DNA of 64,000 nt from Dryomyza anilis (GCA_951804985.1 OX638133.1:33753963-33817962), one strand, 5' to 3'. Shown: positions 34,309-45,855, counted from the stretch's first letter. A program made the numbers and translations. The notes: a model not told the origin generated them from the letters alone.

Positions 34309-35702
34309 TCTATATATATAAAACTCTTGGTCCGTCTGTCAGTCGGTCTGTCTGTCTGTCTGTTTGTTCCAGCATCACGACTAAACCGCTGAACCGATTT
34401 AACTGAAATTTTGCACCAGGATACTATAGAGAATGTCATAGGCTATATATGGGCGGGATTAGAAAAATGGGCGTGGCACCTCCCATACAACTTAAACTTC
34501 AAAACGATATAACTCAGCACTTTCACCAGCTACGAACATGAAACAAAAAACTCAAAAACAACAAAAAAAAAAATAAAAACCAAAACACAAAATCAAAAGC
34601 AAAAATCAAACACAAAAACAAAAGTAAAAGCACAAAACTTAAGCAATAACTCAAAAACAACAGAAAAATAAAAAAGGATAGAAAACAAAAACAAAATCAA
34701 CCACACTCAAATTCACAACACTAAAATTCACCGCACTAAAACTCATCACACTAAAATTCACCACACTAAAAATCACCATACTAAAATTCACCACACTAAA
34801 ATAATAATAATAATAATAATAGTTTGGCGCTACAGTCCTGTATAGAACTTCGGCCGAGCTCTCTCACCACTTTGAGCTGTGCGTGTTATATTTGTACTCA
34901 AAGTGTGGGACCTACAGTTTATTGCCGAATCCGAACGGCGGGTGAGAGCTTTTTCATAGGCAATGGTTTTACTCTCGAAGGTTTGCCATTTACTGCCGAG
35001 AGGTAGCGCGGTATAGAAAAATGTTTCTATGAAAAGATGTTGTTAGCCCCAGTCCAGGCTTGAACCGGGGACCTTTCGGCTCGCAGTCCAACGCACTAAC
35101 CACTGAGCTACCGCGGCTCCACACTAAAATTCACCACACTCAAATTCACCACACTTAAACTCACCACACTAAAACTCACCACACTAAAACTCACCACACT
35201 AAAACTCACCACATTAAAACTCACCACACCAAAATTCACCACACTAAAATTCACCACACTAAAATTCACCACACTAAAAATCACCACACTTAAATTGAAC
35301 ACACTAAAACACACAACAATAAAATTCACTACACTTAAACTCACCACACTAAAATTCACCACTCTAAAACTCACCACATTAAAACTCCCCTCACTAAAAC
35401 TAAACACAATAAAACTTCTACTGGGAAAAGCTCTACGGGGAAGAATTCTACGGGAAAGAATTCTACTGGGAAGAATTCTACGGGGAAGCACAGTCTGAGA
35501 AAGAATTGTATATGAGAAAAGTTGTTTTAGCGGAGAATTAGTTTGGTTTTGGTTACTACATTTATAGAACCAATAAAAAAACGTCCACAGCGAAGCACGG
35601 GTCCCTGATATTAATAATAAAAATGTTATTTATATTAATAAAATTGCTCCATAACATTGCATTCACAAAATCTTTGCACGAGTCGTGTACGGGTCCAGCT
35701 AG
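34309..35702 (+). mobile_element. Non-autonomous Helitron with internal minisatellites (copy 1)
   Basis: It starts TCTATATATATAAAACTC and ends with the hairpin GCACGAGTCGTG followed 10-12 nt later by CTAG and a T, the standard Helitron 3' end. Inside are a GTCT-rich tract (34330-34370), a 15-bp CACACTAAAATTCAC array (34690-35420), a second 15-bp GAATTCTACGGGAA array (35430-35490), and a SINE inserted in the first array. There is no Rep/helicase gene. About 1.08 kb without the SINE. Confidence 0.85.
34800..35117 (-). mobile_element. (ATT)n-tailed SINE inside Helitron copy 1
   Basis: Same family as 4259-4566, reverse orientation. The tail is TAATAATAA at the left, the A and B boxes at the right (GGTTCAAGCCTGG near 35065 and TAGCTCAGTGGTTAG near 35105, both read on -). 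It is flanked on both sides by CCACACTAAAA, but as that is the array unit the target duplication cannot be proved. Full length, and the best-preserved copy with 4259. Confidence 0.85.
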
Positions 35703-35995
35703 TAGTCAAATATAATTCAGAAAACAACACTTTGAGAATTCATTTGAGAAATTATCAAATCTATTTCAGAATATATTAAACAATAAATATTTGTTGACAT
35801 ACTCTATCACATATAATTCAGAAAACGTATATTTGAAATCAGAATAATCAAATTAAATATAGAATGAGTGATTTGTATTTCTGAAGAGTCAAATGTATTT
35901 TAGAAATTAAGTTTCTATTTTCAGGTTATGGCAGTACTATAAACTTGTTGAATCTCTTCAACGTTCTGAAAATTGTGTTAAGTGAATAGTAGATA

Positions 35996-36135
35996 GCGTC
36001 GGTGGCTCGATTGTTTAGTACGTTGAACTAAGAGCCGAAGGGTCCTGGATGCAATACCAGCGATTGTCAACATCTTTATTATTGAAAACCTTTTTCTATA
36101 CCACACTACAATTACTAGGTAGTGAATGGCAAACA
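35996..36135 (+). mobile_element. Degraded 5' part of the (ATT)n SINE
   Basis: GCGTCGGTGGCTCGATTGTT and onward aligns with the SINE head and the first part of its body (CAACATCTTT, TTTTTCTATACC), with many changes. The 3' part and tail are lost. The frame on - over it is not a gene. Confidence 0.55.
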
Positions 36136-36574
36136 TTTTGAATGGCAGATTCAAAATCCGCCTTTGTCTGTTTGAAATATGTGGAAGAAAGGTTTTACAA
36201 CTGCTTCGACCCTGCCAAAAATGTTGTCTGGAGCTGCTAAACGCCTCCAAAATATTCGATTTATATGTGTGTTTCCCAGAAATACGCCCCAAATATTCCT
36301 GAATGCCAGAAATTATGTCTCGGAATAACACGTATAGGTCAAATGGTGACATAGTTTGGCCAAGGTTATTCCAACACATTTTTGAATTAGGTTGAAATAA
36401 GAAAAAAGTTCATTCCAATTCTATGCGATGCAATTTCTACAAATTGATTAATTAATCTGTTAAAAATGGGTTGTTATACGAACTACAAACCTTTCCGTTT
36501 TGAAATAAAAACCATTAAAATATCATTAAGAAGTAAATATTCCTCGAAAAAAAAATTGAATGTATTTAGATAAT

Positions 36575-36580
36575 TTTATT
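36575..36580 (-). terminator. Poly(A) signal, LRR receptor gene
   Basis: AATAAA read on -, 137 bp beyond the stop codon at 36717. The first good poly(A) signal downstream of the gene. Confidence 0.45.
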
Positions 36581-36716
36581 ATTTTCAATTCGATTAAATT
36601 ATATATTTTTTTAGTGACTTAGCAATTATTGTGTTCTGCTTAAACTAATTCATAAATATCTCTTTACACCCAAAGATAAGTCATTATTCTCCTACACATA
36701 CTCAGTCGTCTCACCC

Positions 36717-39700
36717 TCAAAATAATGTCTCTCGCATAGGCTTGTGCACCACAACAATGGGGTCTTGATCCGATGAAGAGGATTCCTCTGCGGCAGCAGC
36801 AGCTGCTGCAGCATTAAAATTACCACTGGCACGTCGACTCGTCGAATTCTTGCGCTTCTTGCGTTTAGATACAAGATCCACCGTATCACGATTCGCCTCA
36901 GACGAGGAGTAGCCTGGCATTGAGGCGACATCAGGTTCGATGACAACATGGAAATCACTGCCCTCGCTGGAGTTTGACGGCGTTTTGTTTTTCCCGTAAT
37001 AATCTTCAATCGCCGGATCGAGACGTGGACTAGAGCCCTGCATAATATTCGCTGCCGAACCCAAACACACAGATTTAAAGCTGGAAGCAACCGTATGCGT
37101 TGGTGTGGGCAACGGAGCCTTTGGCTTGCGTCGCGCGAAAGGACTATTTGGCTTGCTCGTCGCATCAAACTCAGGATCGGTGAGGAATTCAACACTATCC
37201 GCTTTTAGGGTGGCACGTCGAAAGGGCGGTATCTCGGCGATCTTTGGACGACGCTTTGTGTACGGACTGTTCTCGCAACTCTGGAAGCTGCTAATCTTCT
37301 CGGCACTCTGTAGATTCTGCGCTTTTAGATGCGCCGGCGGAAAACGTGAATCTTCGATGCTGAAACGACGACTGCCGGAGTTGTTGTGCTCTACGCGGCC
37401 AGTACGCCGGAAGTTAGTCACAGGCGCCATGCGTTCTTTGGCACGATTCGAGAGCATCTCAACGCTGCGGAAACGATGACGATTGTCAAGTATAAGCTCG
37501 TCACATTCCTCGATCTCCTCGATGTCCTCCTCGGGATCGGTGCGTGTGCGCTGCAATTTGCGTGATTGTCGTGTATTGGCGGTTAGGTCAACCATTGATT
37601 TGACGGGACGCTCTAGTTTTGGCATGAGCAGAGCATCCTCGTAGGAAGGCAGATTTGTTTCGTAGGGATCGGGTGCATTTGGAGCGCCCTGCTCTTGCAA
37701 CAAACGAGAATTCTGACGTCGGCTGTTAGAAATGGGGTAGGAGTTGATTATTTTATAGATCTATTCATTTACTATACTTACATTTCGCGCATTTCATCCT
37801 GATTCCGTTGATATTCCTGATGGTCCTGACGCTGCTTGCGATTGTGCATGTACTTGTTGAAGCAGGTGAAGAGAAAGATGAGCACGCCAATTACAGCTAT
37901 GCTCAACATAATGGTGGTCCACACCTTCTCGGCACCGCTAGTGTGTCCATTGGACTTCCAGATACCTCTACAGGCAGTTTCCCATGTCTTGCCGTAGTAA
38001 GTGGCCGGGGAAGCACAACGCGCGTTATTCTTGTCCTGAAGCTGTGAGAGAAGAACAAATAAATTGGTGGGTAATACTAATGTTTTGCCATCTAAGCTTA
38101 CTTTTTGTGGAGTAGCTGTCAAAAAGTCGTAAAAGTCTACGAATGTTGTGTCCTGGCAGTTGCAAATCCATGGATTATCGCCAACCCAGATTTGATCAAG
38201 ATACTTATTTGATTGAAAGTATTCGGCGGGCAAGGGATTCGTAAAACGATTTCCGCTTAACCAGAGACTGGCCAATTCGGGAAATTCTCGGAAGGTCGTA
38301 TTGCGAATGGCGGATAAGCTAGAAATTAAATTGGAATTTGTTAGAGTTTGAAATAAAAGTATCCCGTAAGAAAGGCTAGGAAAATTTTTTAGATAGTCTG
38401 TCTTCCGCTGTATAAGCCGGATATTTTCCCAACTCAGTTCTTTTCATAGCCAATTTATCTCAAGCGGGTTTAGAGACTATTCTTTCTCCGATACCATATC
38501 TTCTGCAATTGGCAAGAATTCTTCACAAAATTATCTTAGAATTCTTTCTCGATCTTGAAAGACCAACAAGTTCGAATGATATTATATATTACTTCGATTC
38601 TTACCGGCAATAACTAAGGTTTATTTTCTGCAACGTCTCCGAGCGCATGCCACTCGGGAAATTCGCGATTAGATTGTGTGACAAGTCCAAGCGTTGCAAC
38701 GACGAGAGCCCCAAGAAAATACTGGCATCGATTGACGTGATCTCGCACCAGCTCATATTGATTTCACGTAACGAGTTCGACAACAATTTCGTCAATTTCT
38801 CAATGATATTGCGACTCAGATTGAGCGAGACCAAAGCATCATTAGCACGAAAAAGATTTCGGTCTAAACGTGCAATCTCATTGTAGGCCAGATCCAGTTT
38901 CGTTAGACGTTTTAGTTTGCCAAAAGACTCGGCATCGATCAGACGCAACGAGTTGCGCGACAGATCGAGCATTTCCAGCAGTGTATTATTCGCAAACGTC
39001 GTTGGTGTCACGGCACGTAACATGTTACCGCGCAGCCGCAGTTGTGTCAGGCTGGGCAAACCGCTCAGATCGATTGCATCCAGATTGCAAAACGAAACAT
39101 CGAGCTCATTCAGTTCAGACGAGTAAATAACATCACCCGGCTGCGTACCCAATTGCAACGATGGGTTCCAGGATAGATTCAGGGCCTCCAAATTGGGTAG
39201 ACCGGCAAGCAAATAGGTGCCGAGCGTGCGCAGATCACAGTGGCTCAGTTCGAGCACACGCAGAGAATGCGATGGTAGCGCACTGATTGTGTTAAATGTG
39301 TTGTTTGACAGTATTAGACGTTCGAGACTGGGTAGCCCATTCAAGATGTGGTCACCATTGGCAGCGGTGAGTCCACAATTTTGCAGCTCCAACTGATTGA
39401 GTGACTCACTGACTAGCATTAGCGTTGGATTTTCATCGTTAAAACCGCCGCCCAATTGATTGCCCGACAAACTCAGACGTTTAAGGCTGGTTGCTGGGCG
39501 GAAAGCTTCATTCGGACTTAGACTCTGCCAACTGGAAATGCTATTGTTGGCCAGAATGAGCGTGCGCAATGCCACGAATCCATCCAGCGAAGTCGAGTCT
39601 AAGAATTCAATATTATTGTTGGATAGATCTAAATAGATCAGTGATTCTATGCTTGATAGATGCGTGGGAAACTCTACGAAATGATTGCCTGATAAATCCA

Positions 39701-39896
39701 AATGTTCGATTGGCATGGCTTCCAATTTTGGATACTCAACAAGACCACTGCCTGAGCAGTCGACCTCGAGACTGTCTAGAATCCATGAGCATTTACAGTT
39801 CTTGGGACAGTCGATGGCTTGTGTGGTAAGAACGCAAAGTGTGATGAATACCAGGATAACCTGAGGTATTTTTGCGTTTAATAGATGTGTGGACAT
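36717..39896 (-). CDS. LRR single-pass transmembrane receptor, 924 aa, four coding exons
   Basis: Coding exons on -: 39896-38605, 38318-38102, 38041-37782 and 37722-36717, each bounded by GT-AG; the joined length gives 924 residues plus TGA. Residues 1-27 are a signal peptide, then a cysteine cap (CPKNCKCSW), about 15 LRRs (60-470; e.g. HLDLSGNHF, YLDLSNNNI, NLSRNIIEKL), and a C-terminal cap beginning NPWICNCQ and closing at C512 and C527. A membrane helix lies at about 546-564. The 360-residue tail is basic and serine-rich, with LPSYEDAL (614-621, a possible WW-domain ligand), an acidic EEDIEEIEE patch, several SP-containing basic stretches and a poly-alanine run. It is a probable adhesion or signalling receptor; ligand and pathway unknown. 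It faces wdp tail to tail. It resembles insect LRR receptors of unknown function, and I do not assign a symbol. Confidence 0.88.
38042..38101 (-). other. 60-nt intron, in frame and without stops
   Basis: Donor AAAAA/GTAAGC and acceptor TTCTCTCACAG. The intron is exactly 20 codons, phase 0, with no stop, so an unspliced message would stay open and insert 20 mostly hydrophobic residues into the C-terminal LRR cap. I call it an intron because both splice sites are good and the cap spacing is normal only when it is removed. Confidence 0.75.
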
Positions 39897-39946
39897 GTTG
39901 TTCGTTTGCTTTGCGGATACATTGGATATCTTCCAGTTGATAATTA
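39897..39946 (-). other. 5' UTR of the LRR receptor gene, coding-exon part
   Basis: A polypyrimidine tract and AG (TTCTTTTTTTACAG, ending at 39947 on -) shows that a further upstream exon exists. The leader of 50 nt has no upstream ATG. Confidence 0.6.
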
Positions 39947-39948
39947 CT

Positions 39949-40570
39949 GTAAAAAAAGAATATTAAAACAAATATTAAAAACTTTATATTTTTTAAATTT
40001 TAATTTAAATTCCAGATATTTTACCAAATGTAAAAAGCGTAATTATCTAGTCTATTGCATCCCAATTATCGTAATCTCAATTTTTAATTTTTATTATGGA
40101 ATTGGCAAGAATGCATTCATTTTAGAAATGCTATTAAGGAGCCATCATCCATTACACTCTGCATCGAAAGTAAACAGTAATTCGATGTATAGATGACTAT
40201 TTACATGTAGCACAATAATATGTGATACCATACAACATTACCTCGTAATCAAATATTCGTAAAAAATCTTCCATTTATGTATTATTAAGGCAATTATAAT
40301 GAAGTATGCTCACTTTATAACCAGACTCGGAATTTCCTTTAATACACACTGCCGCAGTTGCAATGATATCAATGAGAAGGAATCTCTTGTTCAATATCTC
40401 TGAAATTGCGCCTTTCGCAAATACTTCTATCAGACATATCAGGAATACGTATGGGAAAATTAGTAATCTTCCTAAATTCCGCCAAATAGATCTATAGTCC
40501 CGATCCCATCCTCCACACACCACTAACAAGGGTTAACAACAGGGTTACATCAAAACGGCTCTTCCAGAAC
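39949..40570. other. Probable intron, nothing recognised
   Basis: Unique AT-rich sequence upstream of the LRR gene acceptor; if the gene has a distal first exon this is intron. Frames of 84-103 codons here have no support. Confidence 0.35.
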
Positions 40571-40579
40571 AGAAACCTT

Positions 40580-40910
40580 GCTCACTTTATATTGTGTATG
40601 CAGTAATAATGAGAGTTTATTTGTACATTACTTTCTACGCAGTAGTAATGAGAGGCTTTCATTTGTTCATTAATTATTACGTAGTGGTAATGATAGGTGG
40701 TGCCATTTAAGCATTACTTTCTACGTCGTGGTAAGGAGGGGTGGCTCCATTTGTACTATAATTTGTACGGGATAGTAATGAGGGTTGGTTCTATTTATAC
40801 ATTACTTTGTACTCAGTACTAATAAGGAGTGATTCCATTTGTACATAAATAGTAATGAGAAGTGGTTTAATTTCTACATTACTTCATGCGAGTAATTTAG
40901 TAATGTGTAT
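40580..40910. repeat. Degenerate 55-65-bp minisatellite
   Basis: About six diverged units of TACATTACTT.CTACG.AGTAGTAATGAGAGG..TTTCATTTG. Related single units occur at 42730-42800. No coding capacity. Confidence 0.7.
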
Positions 40911-40974
40911 TTTGTAAGTAATGCTCTCAATAAATAATTAGAAATAATAGTATTTTTGTAGGTAATAATATTTA

Positions 40975-41860
40975 CAACAAATCAATATATCAGTATGCTC
41001 TTGACGTTCTAGGAATATCCACTCAATGTGACTTCCGTTGGAATGATCACTATTTAATGTGTCGAAAGAATCGGCCAAGGGCCTCAGTTTTTTTGAAACG
41101 GTGTACTTCACGCCTGCTGACTTACGCACTGTTTATATCACCTATTTTCGGCCTAAGATGGAATGCAAATCGCACATTTGGGCAGGGGCATCAACATTTT
41201 TTTGGAGTTCCTTTATCCAATCCAACAACGTGCAATATATTTAATAGGAGATGGAAACATTTCATCCTCTATTGGTTCTCTAGAGCATCGAAGGACCGTT
41301 GGGTGTGTAACTCACTTTTTTTTAGATATTACAACCGTAAGTGTTCGAGGGAAATACATGGCCTGATTCCACCAGGTCGTGTGTTCTCTCGTTCTACTAG
41401 GGCATCAAACCATCGTAGTCCACTCGGTTCTTAACAGAACAGTGAGAACTCGTTCTTCAGTACACGATACGTTTGTGAAATAATCTCCATGCGTCTGTTT
41501 TTCTCGATATTTTTGATGCTGGCAAATTCAAGACAACATACAACGACACTACTTCATCTTGGAATAATCTCCATGCGTCTGTTTTTCTCGATATTTTTGA
41601 TGCTGGCAAATTCAAGACAACATACATACGATCAACAGTACGCTTTGCATGAATATGGAGCATCCTCTCAGCGTTGTTTAAACTGTAAAAAAGACCACCC
41701 CTTTGTAGTTCACATGGTTCACAACAGAACAATGCACTACAGAGAGAATTCGTTCTTCAGTCACTCGATACGTTTGTGGAACAATCTTCCTGCATTTTTT
41801 TTTTCGACATTTTTGAAGCTGGCAAGTTCAAAACAAACTTTTACCTAACCTCCCTACCTA
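40975..41860 (+). pseudogene. Decayed non-LTR retrotransposon reverse transcriptase, C-terminal part
   Basis: Shifted frames together show the C-terminal region of an insect non-LTR RT: FRWNDH, then YFRPKMECKSHIWAGAS (41130-41200), QQRAIYLIGD, HRRTVGC, SREIHGLIPPGR, and near the end SHSIRLWNNLPA (about 41760-41795). Such proteins copy the element RNA at the target nick. There are at least three frame changes and an 84-bp-offset direct duplication (about 41481-41564 and 41565-41640). The catalytic YADD region lies upstream and is missing. A dead relic. Confidence 0.75.
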
Positions 41861-41965
41861 ACGTAGCCTACCCTCTCTTCTTACGATCAACACTGTTGAT
41901 TGCATGTTTTGTGGGCATGCCCTGAGCATTATTTTTATAATTTTAAAGTCAATTCACATTAGATA

Positions 41966-42695
41966 CCCAGCAAGAAAAGGGCATCAATGATTTCTCAACG
42001 ATTTCCCTATGTCAGGTCAGAAACATCGATGACCGATATCATTTTCGCCCTGCAAAGCATTTATGACATTTTCATACAAATATCCTCCGATTCATGCATG
42101 ATGTAGCATTGTTGAAGTCATGCACGTCATTCATACAGGAAGTCACAAATGATTGTCATACATAATTTTTTTTTATAGTAAAAAAAATATTTTTATTTTA
42201 TTAAATAATTCAATTTTATAATTTTCTTCTGTTCTCGGTTGGAATGATAGTGTACTTGCTAATGTCAAAAACGTACTTTACTAATCGGCCATCAGCTAAC
42301 ATTATCTCGCTTTTATAAAAATTGGTCCCACAAATTGGGTCTATGAATAATATGGCTCGGTGACATCGAACACATAATTTCAGTTTTACGCGTAAATGCT
42401 GCCCCTAGACGTATGTTGTATGCATTTCACATTGCATTTCACAACGTAAATGCTGCATACCTTAAGGGCATGTCACGTGAATGTTAATTTTCATCAATGA
42501 CGTCATCAATAATATTTCATCAATGATGGATTTTCAAAATGTCATTGATATATGTATATATGACATATTGTGTATGACATCTTTAACGCAATGTCCTTTA
42601 TGAAATTGTTGTTGACATATTCATCAATGACAAATTTTTCAATTCTCGATACATGATTCATGACTTAGACGTCAATGATGACATTTCCTGCTGGG
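41966..42695. mobile_element. MITE with TA duplication, 730 bp
   Basis: It begins CCCAGCAAGAAA and ends TTTCCTGCTGGG, flanked by TA at 41964-41965 and 42696-42697. The interior is dominated by ATGACAT and CATCAATGA motifs on both strands. No transposase. A lone matching end (TACCCAGCAG) is seen near 10850. Confidence 0.72.
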
Positions 42696-42827
42696 TAAAT
42701 ACACAAAATACCAGTACCAATTATATTTTCACATTATTTAGTAATCAGGGATAAAGGGGGAGTAGTTTCATTTCAACATTACTTAGTAAGTAGTAAATGG
42801 AACAGTGAACAGTTAACACCTCGTGCT

Positions 42828-42935
42828 GACCTTTAGACCGGTCACTGAATTGGTCTTCAATTGGAGAATTTGATTACACTTAAAATTCTCCAATTGAAGA
42901 CCAGTTTAGTGATAGGTCTAAAGGTCTGCACGGAA
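42828..42935. repeat. Foldback repeat, arms of about 45 bp
   Basis: GACCTTTAGACCGGTCACTG..GGTCTTCAATTGGAGAAT is repeated inverted as ATTCTCCAATTGAAGACC..GGTCTAAAGGTC, with about 15 bp between. A single diverged arm is at 3535-3575. Confidence 0.75.
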
Positions 42936-42992
42936 TACTAAAAAATATATCCTTAAAAAAAAGATAAATATATTCGTTATTTATCTATACAA

Positions 42993-44202
42993 TCTATATA
43001 TATAAAACTCTTGGTCCGTCTGTCAGTCTGTCGGTCTGTCTGTTTGTTCCAGCATCACGTCTAAACCGTTGAACCGATTTAACTGAAATTTTGCACCAGG
43101 ATACTATGGAGTCCGACATAACTCGGCACATACACAAGCTAAGAAGATGAAACAAAAAACTCAAATACACAAAAAAAAATAAAAAGCAAAAACACGAAAA
43201 CAAAAGCAAAAATCAAATACAAAAACAAAAGTAAAAGTAAAGTCACAAAACCTAAGCTATATCTCAAAAACAACAGAAAAAATAAAAAAGGATAGAAAAC
43301 AAAAACAAAATCAATCACACTAAAATTCACCACACTAAAATTCACCACACTAAAACTCACCACACTAAAATTTACCAGACTAAAACTCACCACACTAAAA
43401 TTCACCACACTAAAACTCACCACACTAAAATTCACCACACTAAAACTCACCACACTAAAACTCACCACACTAAAACTCACCACACTAAAATTCACCACTC
43501 TAAAACTCACCACACTAAAATTCACCACACTAAAACTCACCACACTAAAACTCACCACACTAAAATTCACCACACTAAAACTCACCACACTAAAATTCAC
43601 CACACTAAAACTCACCACACTAAAACCCACCACACTATAATTCACCACACTAAAACTCACCACACTAAAACTCACCACACTAAAATTCACTACACTAAAA
43701 CTAACCACACTAAAATTCACCACACTAAAACTCACCACACTATAATTCAGCGCACTTAAACTCACTATTAAACCACAATTAAACTTATCACTTCAAAATT
43801 CACCACACCTAAACTCACCACACCGAAACTCACCACATTAAAACCCACCACACTAACTTCTACTGGGAAAAACTCTACGGGGAAGAATTCTACGGGAAAG
43901 AATTCTACCGGGATGAATTCTACGGGGAGAATTCTACGGGAAAGCGTTCTATGTGGAAGAATTTTACGGGGAAGATTTCTACTCGGAATAATTCTACGAG
44001 GAAGCGCAGTCTGAGAAAGAATTGTCTTTGAGAAAATTTGTTTTGGCGGAGAATGATTATTTGGTTACCACATTTATAAAACCAATAGAAAACTTCAACA
44101 GCTAAGCACGGGCCCCTCATATAAAATCGCCCCCTTAATAAAATCGCTCCATATCTTTGAATTCACAAAATCTTGGCACGAGTCGTGCACGGGTCCAGCT
44201 AG
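42993..44202 (+). mobile_element. Non-autonomous Helitron with internal minisatellites (copy 2)
   Basis: Starts TCTATATATATAAAACTC and ends at the hairpin GCACGAGTCGTGC plus CTAG before a T. Same layout as copy 1: GTCT tract, (CACACTAAAATTCAC)n of about 31 units at 43316-43770 alternating ATT and ACT forms, then GAATTCTACGGGAA units (43870-44010). The 208-residue frame on - with VVSFS and VVNFS repeats is a translation of the array. No Rep/helicase gene. Confidence 0.87.
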
Positions 44203-45529
44203 TATTTATATATATCTCTAGTAGAAATTGTGTAATGGTTCTTGAACGGTAATATACCCGATGAGTCACATATTCAACATGATATGGCCATTATCATGTT
44301 TTCTATAATAGGCTTAATTTCTTCTGAACTGCCCTTAAAATTTCGCGAAGTTTAAAACTTATATTCGATTAACTAAAGTGCGACATCTAAAATAGAAGCT
44401 CAGTGCATTAAAATGTATATATTTTATTATTTATTAAAATCTAAAGCTCAGGCATAACCTTAATATTTTTTTTTAGAGGAAACGTAATTTTATCGATACC
44501 ACTTCAAACCAATCGATAAAAATGTTATAATGTATTTGTAAGAATATTATGAATCAAACCTAGACACAATTTGTCATATGGTTTAAAAAAAACTGCGTTT
44601 TAAAATTACTAATCGGTCAATCACTTGATGTATTTGCACATTTTTATGATATTTTTACATTTTTGTGAACATTTTATATATGAAATATTTTATATATGAA
44701 TTATATTTAACCAATGCATTTTGAACCACATAAAAGCAATTCATAGATATATCCAATAAATTTACTGATGTCATCATTTGATTTATTAAATAGTGAAGGT
44801 ATTAACTATATTTTCAATTGCGTTTCTCTACAATACTAACAAAAATGAAATTGTTTATTATTAAACTTATACGTTCAGTTTAATCTTATCGCTAAAATCA
44901 TTATCAGAGAGCTATCAGTTTTAGTGGCCAACTGCATTTTGAACGCTAAAACAAAATTTTTCTGTATAATAGGGTTTTAATAGTTGTTGAAAATGTGAAT
45001 AGGGTTTTTGAAAACTTTTTCTTTATACTAATAGTGCATAATATAGTTTTATTAATCATTAGAAATGTGAAAATTATTACAAACTCTAAACTCATTGCTA
45101 AAATACTTAGTCATGATAAGACAAAGGCCTCTTTCTATGTCAGCTGAAGATTTAAGAACAAAACTAATATTTGTTCTTTTAATTAAATTTTAAACAAACT
45201 TTACGATGCCAAAACAAAAATTGTTTTAAATCAGGGACAATTGTATGTATAAATAGAACCAGCTGACATTGAATTAAATTGTTGTTATGGACAAAAATAA
45301 TAAGCGGATTCATATCAACCGCGTAAAACTAAATTAAGTGCATCTAAGCTTTGCAAAAATGAGTACACGAAAATTGTGAAAAAGTGCGTTCAAGTCAGAT
45401 TTTGTGTAAATTTATTTATTTACGAGATTTTTAAATTTACGCCATTGATATGAAACCCCATAATGTTTCTATATATATTATACAAATTAATTTATATTTT
45501 AATATATATTTTTTATTCCTAATAGAAAT
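44203..45529. other. Intergenic, no supported gene
   Basis: 44211-44340 resembles the CCCTAGTAGAAAT MITE family (TCTAGTAGAAATT, ATTATCATG). The rest is AT-rich unique sequence. It may be intron of the LRR receptor gene if the upstream exons at 46.6-47.1 kb are real. Confidence 0.35.
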
Positions 45530-45797
45530 TGTACTTTATTCCGTTCTCTCAACTTCTTTGTCGGTTGTTATTGTCAAAATGAAAAGAGTTGTAGTTTGTA
45601 CTGCAACTAATTTCGAACTGTTTTACAACAAATTTGTACAGATTTAGAACCATTAAGAGTATGTATAGGCTAATATTGCAGTTCCGTCAGCAAATTTGTA
45701 AACCATTCGATTTAACCGAATGAAGTTAGTTGGTACAACTAATCTTTTCGTTCTTTCAACCTCAAACCAAAAGAGGATTTTTCTGTGTGTAGGAACT
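45530..45797. repeat. Repeat shared with 47870-48340 (inverted copy)
   Basis: GTTGTAGTTTGTACTGCAAC..AATTTCGAA, the GGCTAATATTGCAGTTCCGT segment and TTCTGTGTGTAG are found in reverse complement at 48120-48335. Probably a MITE ending in CTACACACAGAA; the exact ends are not clear. Confidence 0.55.
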
Positions 45798-45855
45798 GAT
45801 CATTATATTTTTAATTTGTCCCAATCTCACTAGTTACAGGACCAACACGATCCCT

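Noticed and set aside
34824..35006. 60-residue frame on + and tRNA-like sequence in the SINE
   Set aside because: Lies within a repeated SINE body; the tRNA-like heads lack pairing acceptor stems, so they are neither genes for protein nor functional tRNAs.
38081..38604. Reading the LRR receptor exon 1 as a complete 431-residue secreted protein
   Set aside because: The TAA follows a clear donor (CCG/GTAAGA), and the next exon continues LRRs and the cap in frame.
43139..43765. 208-residue frame on - with VVSFS/VVNFS repeats (also 35108-35491 on - and 8354-8626 on +)
   Set aside because: These translate the 15-bp Helitron minisatellite; 15 bp is a multiple of 3, so long open frames arise automatically.
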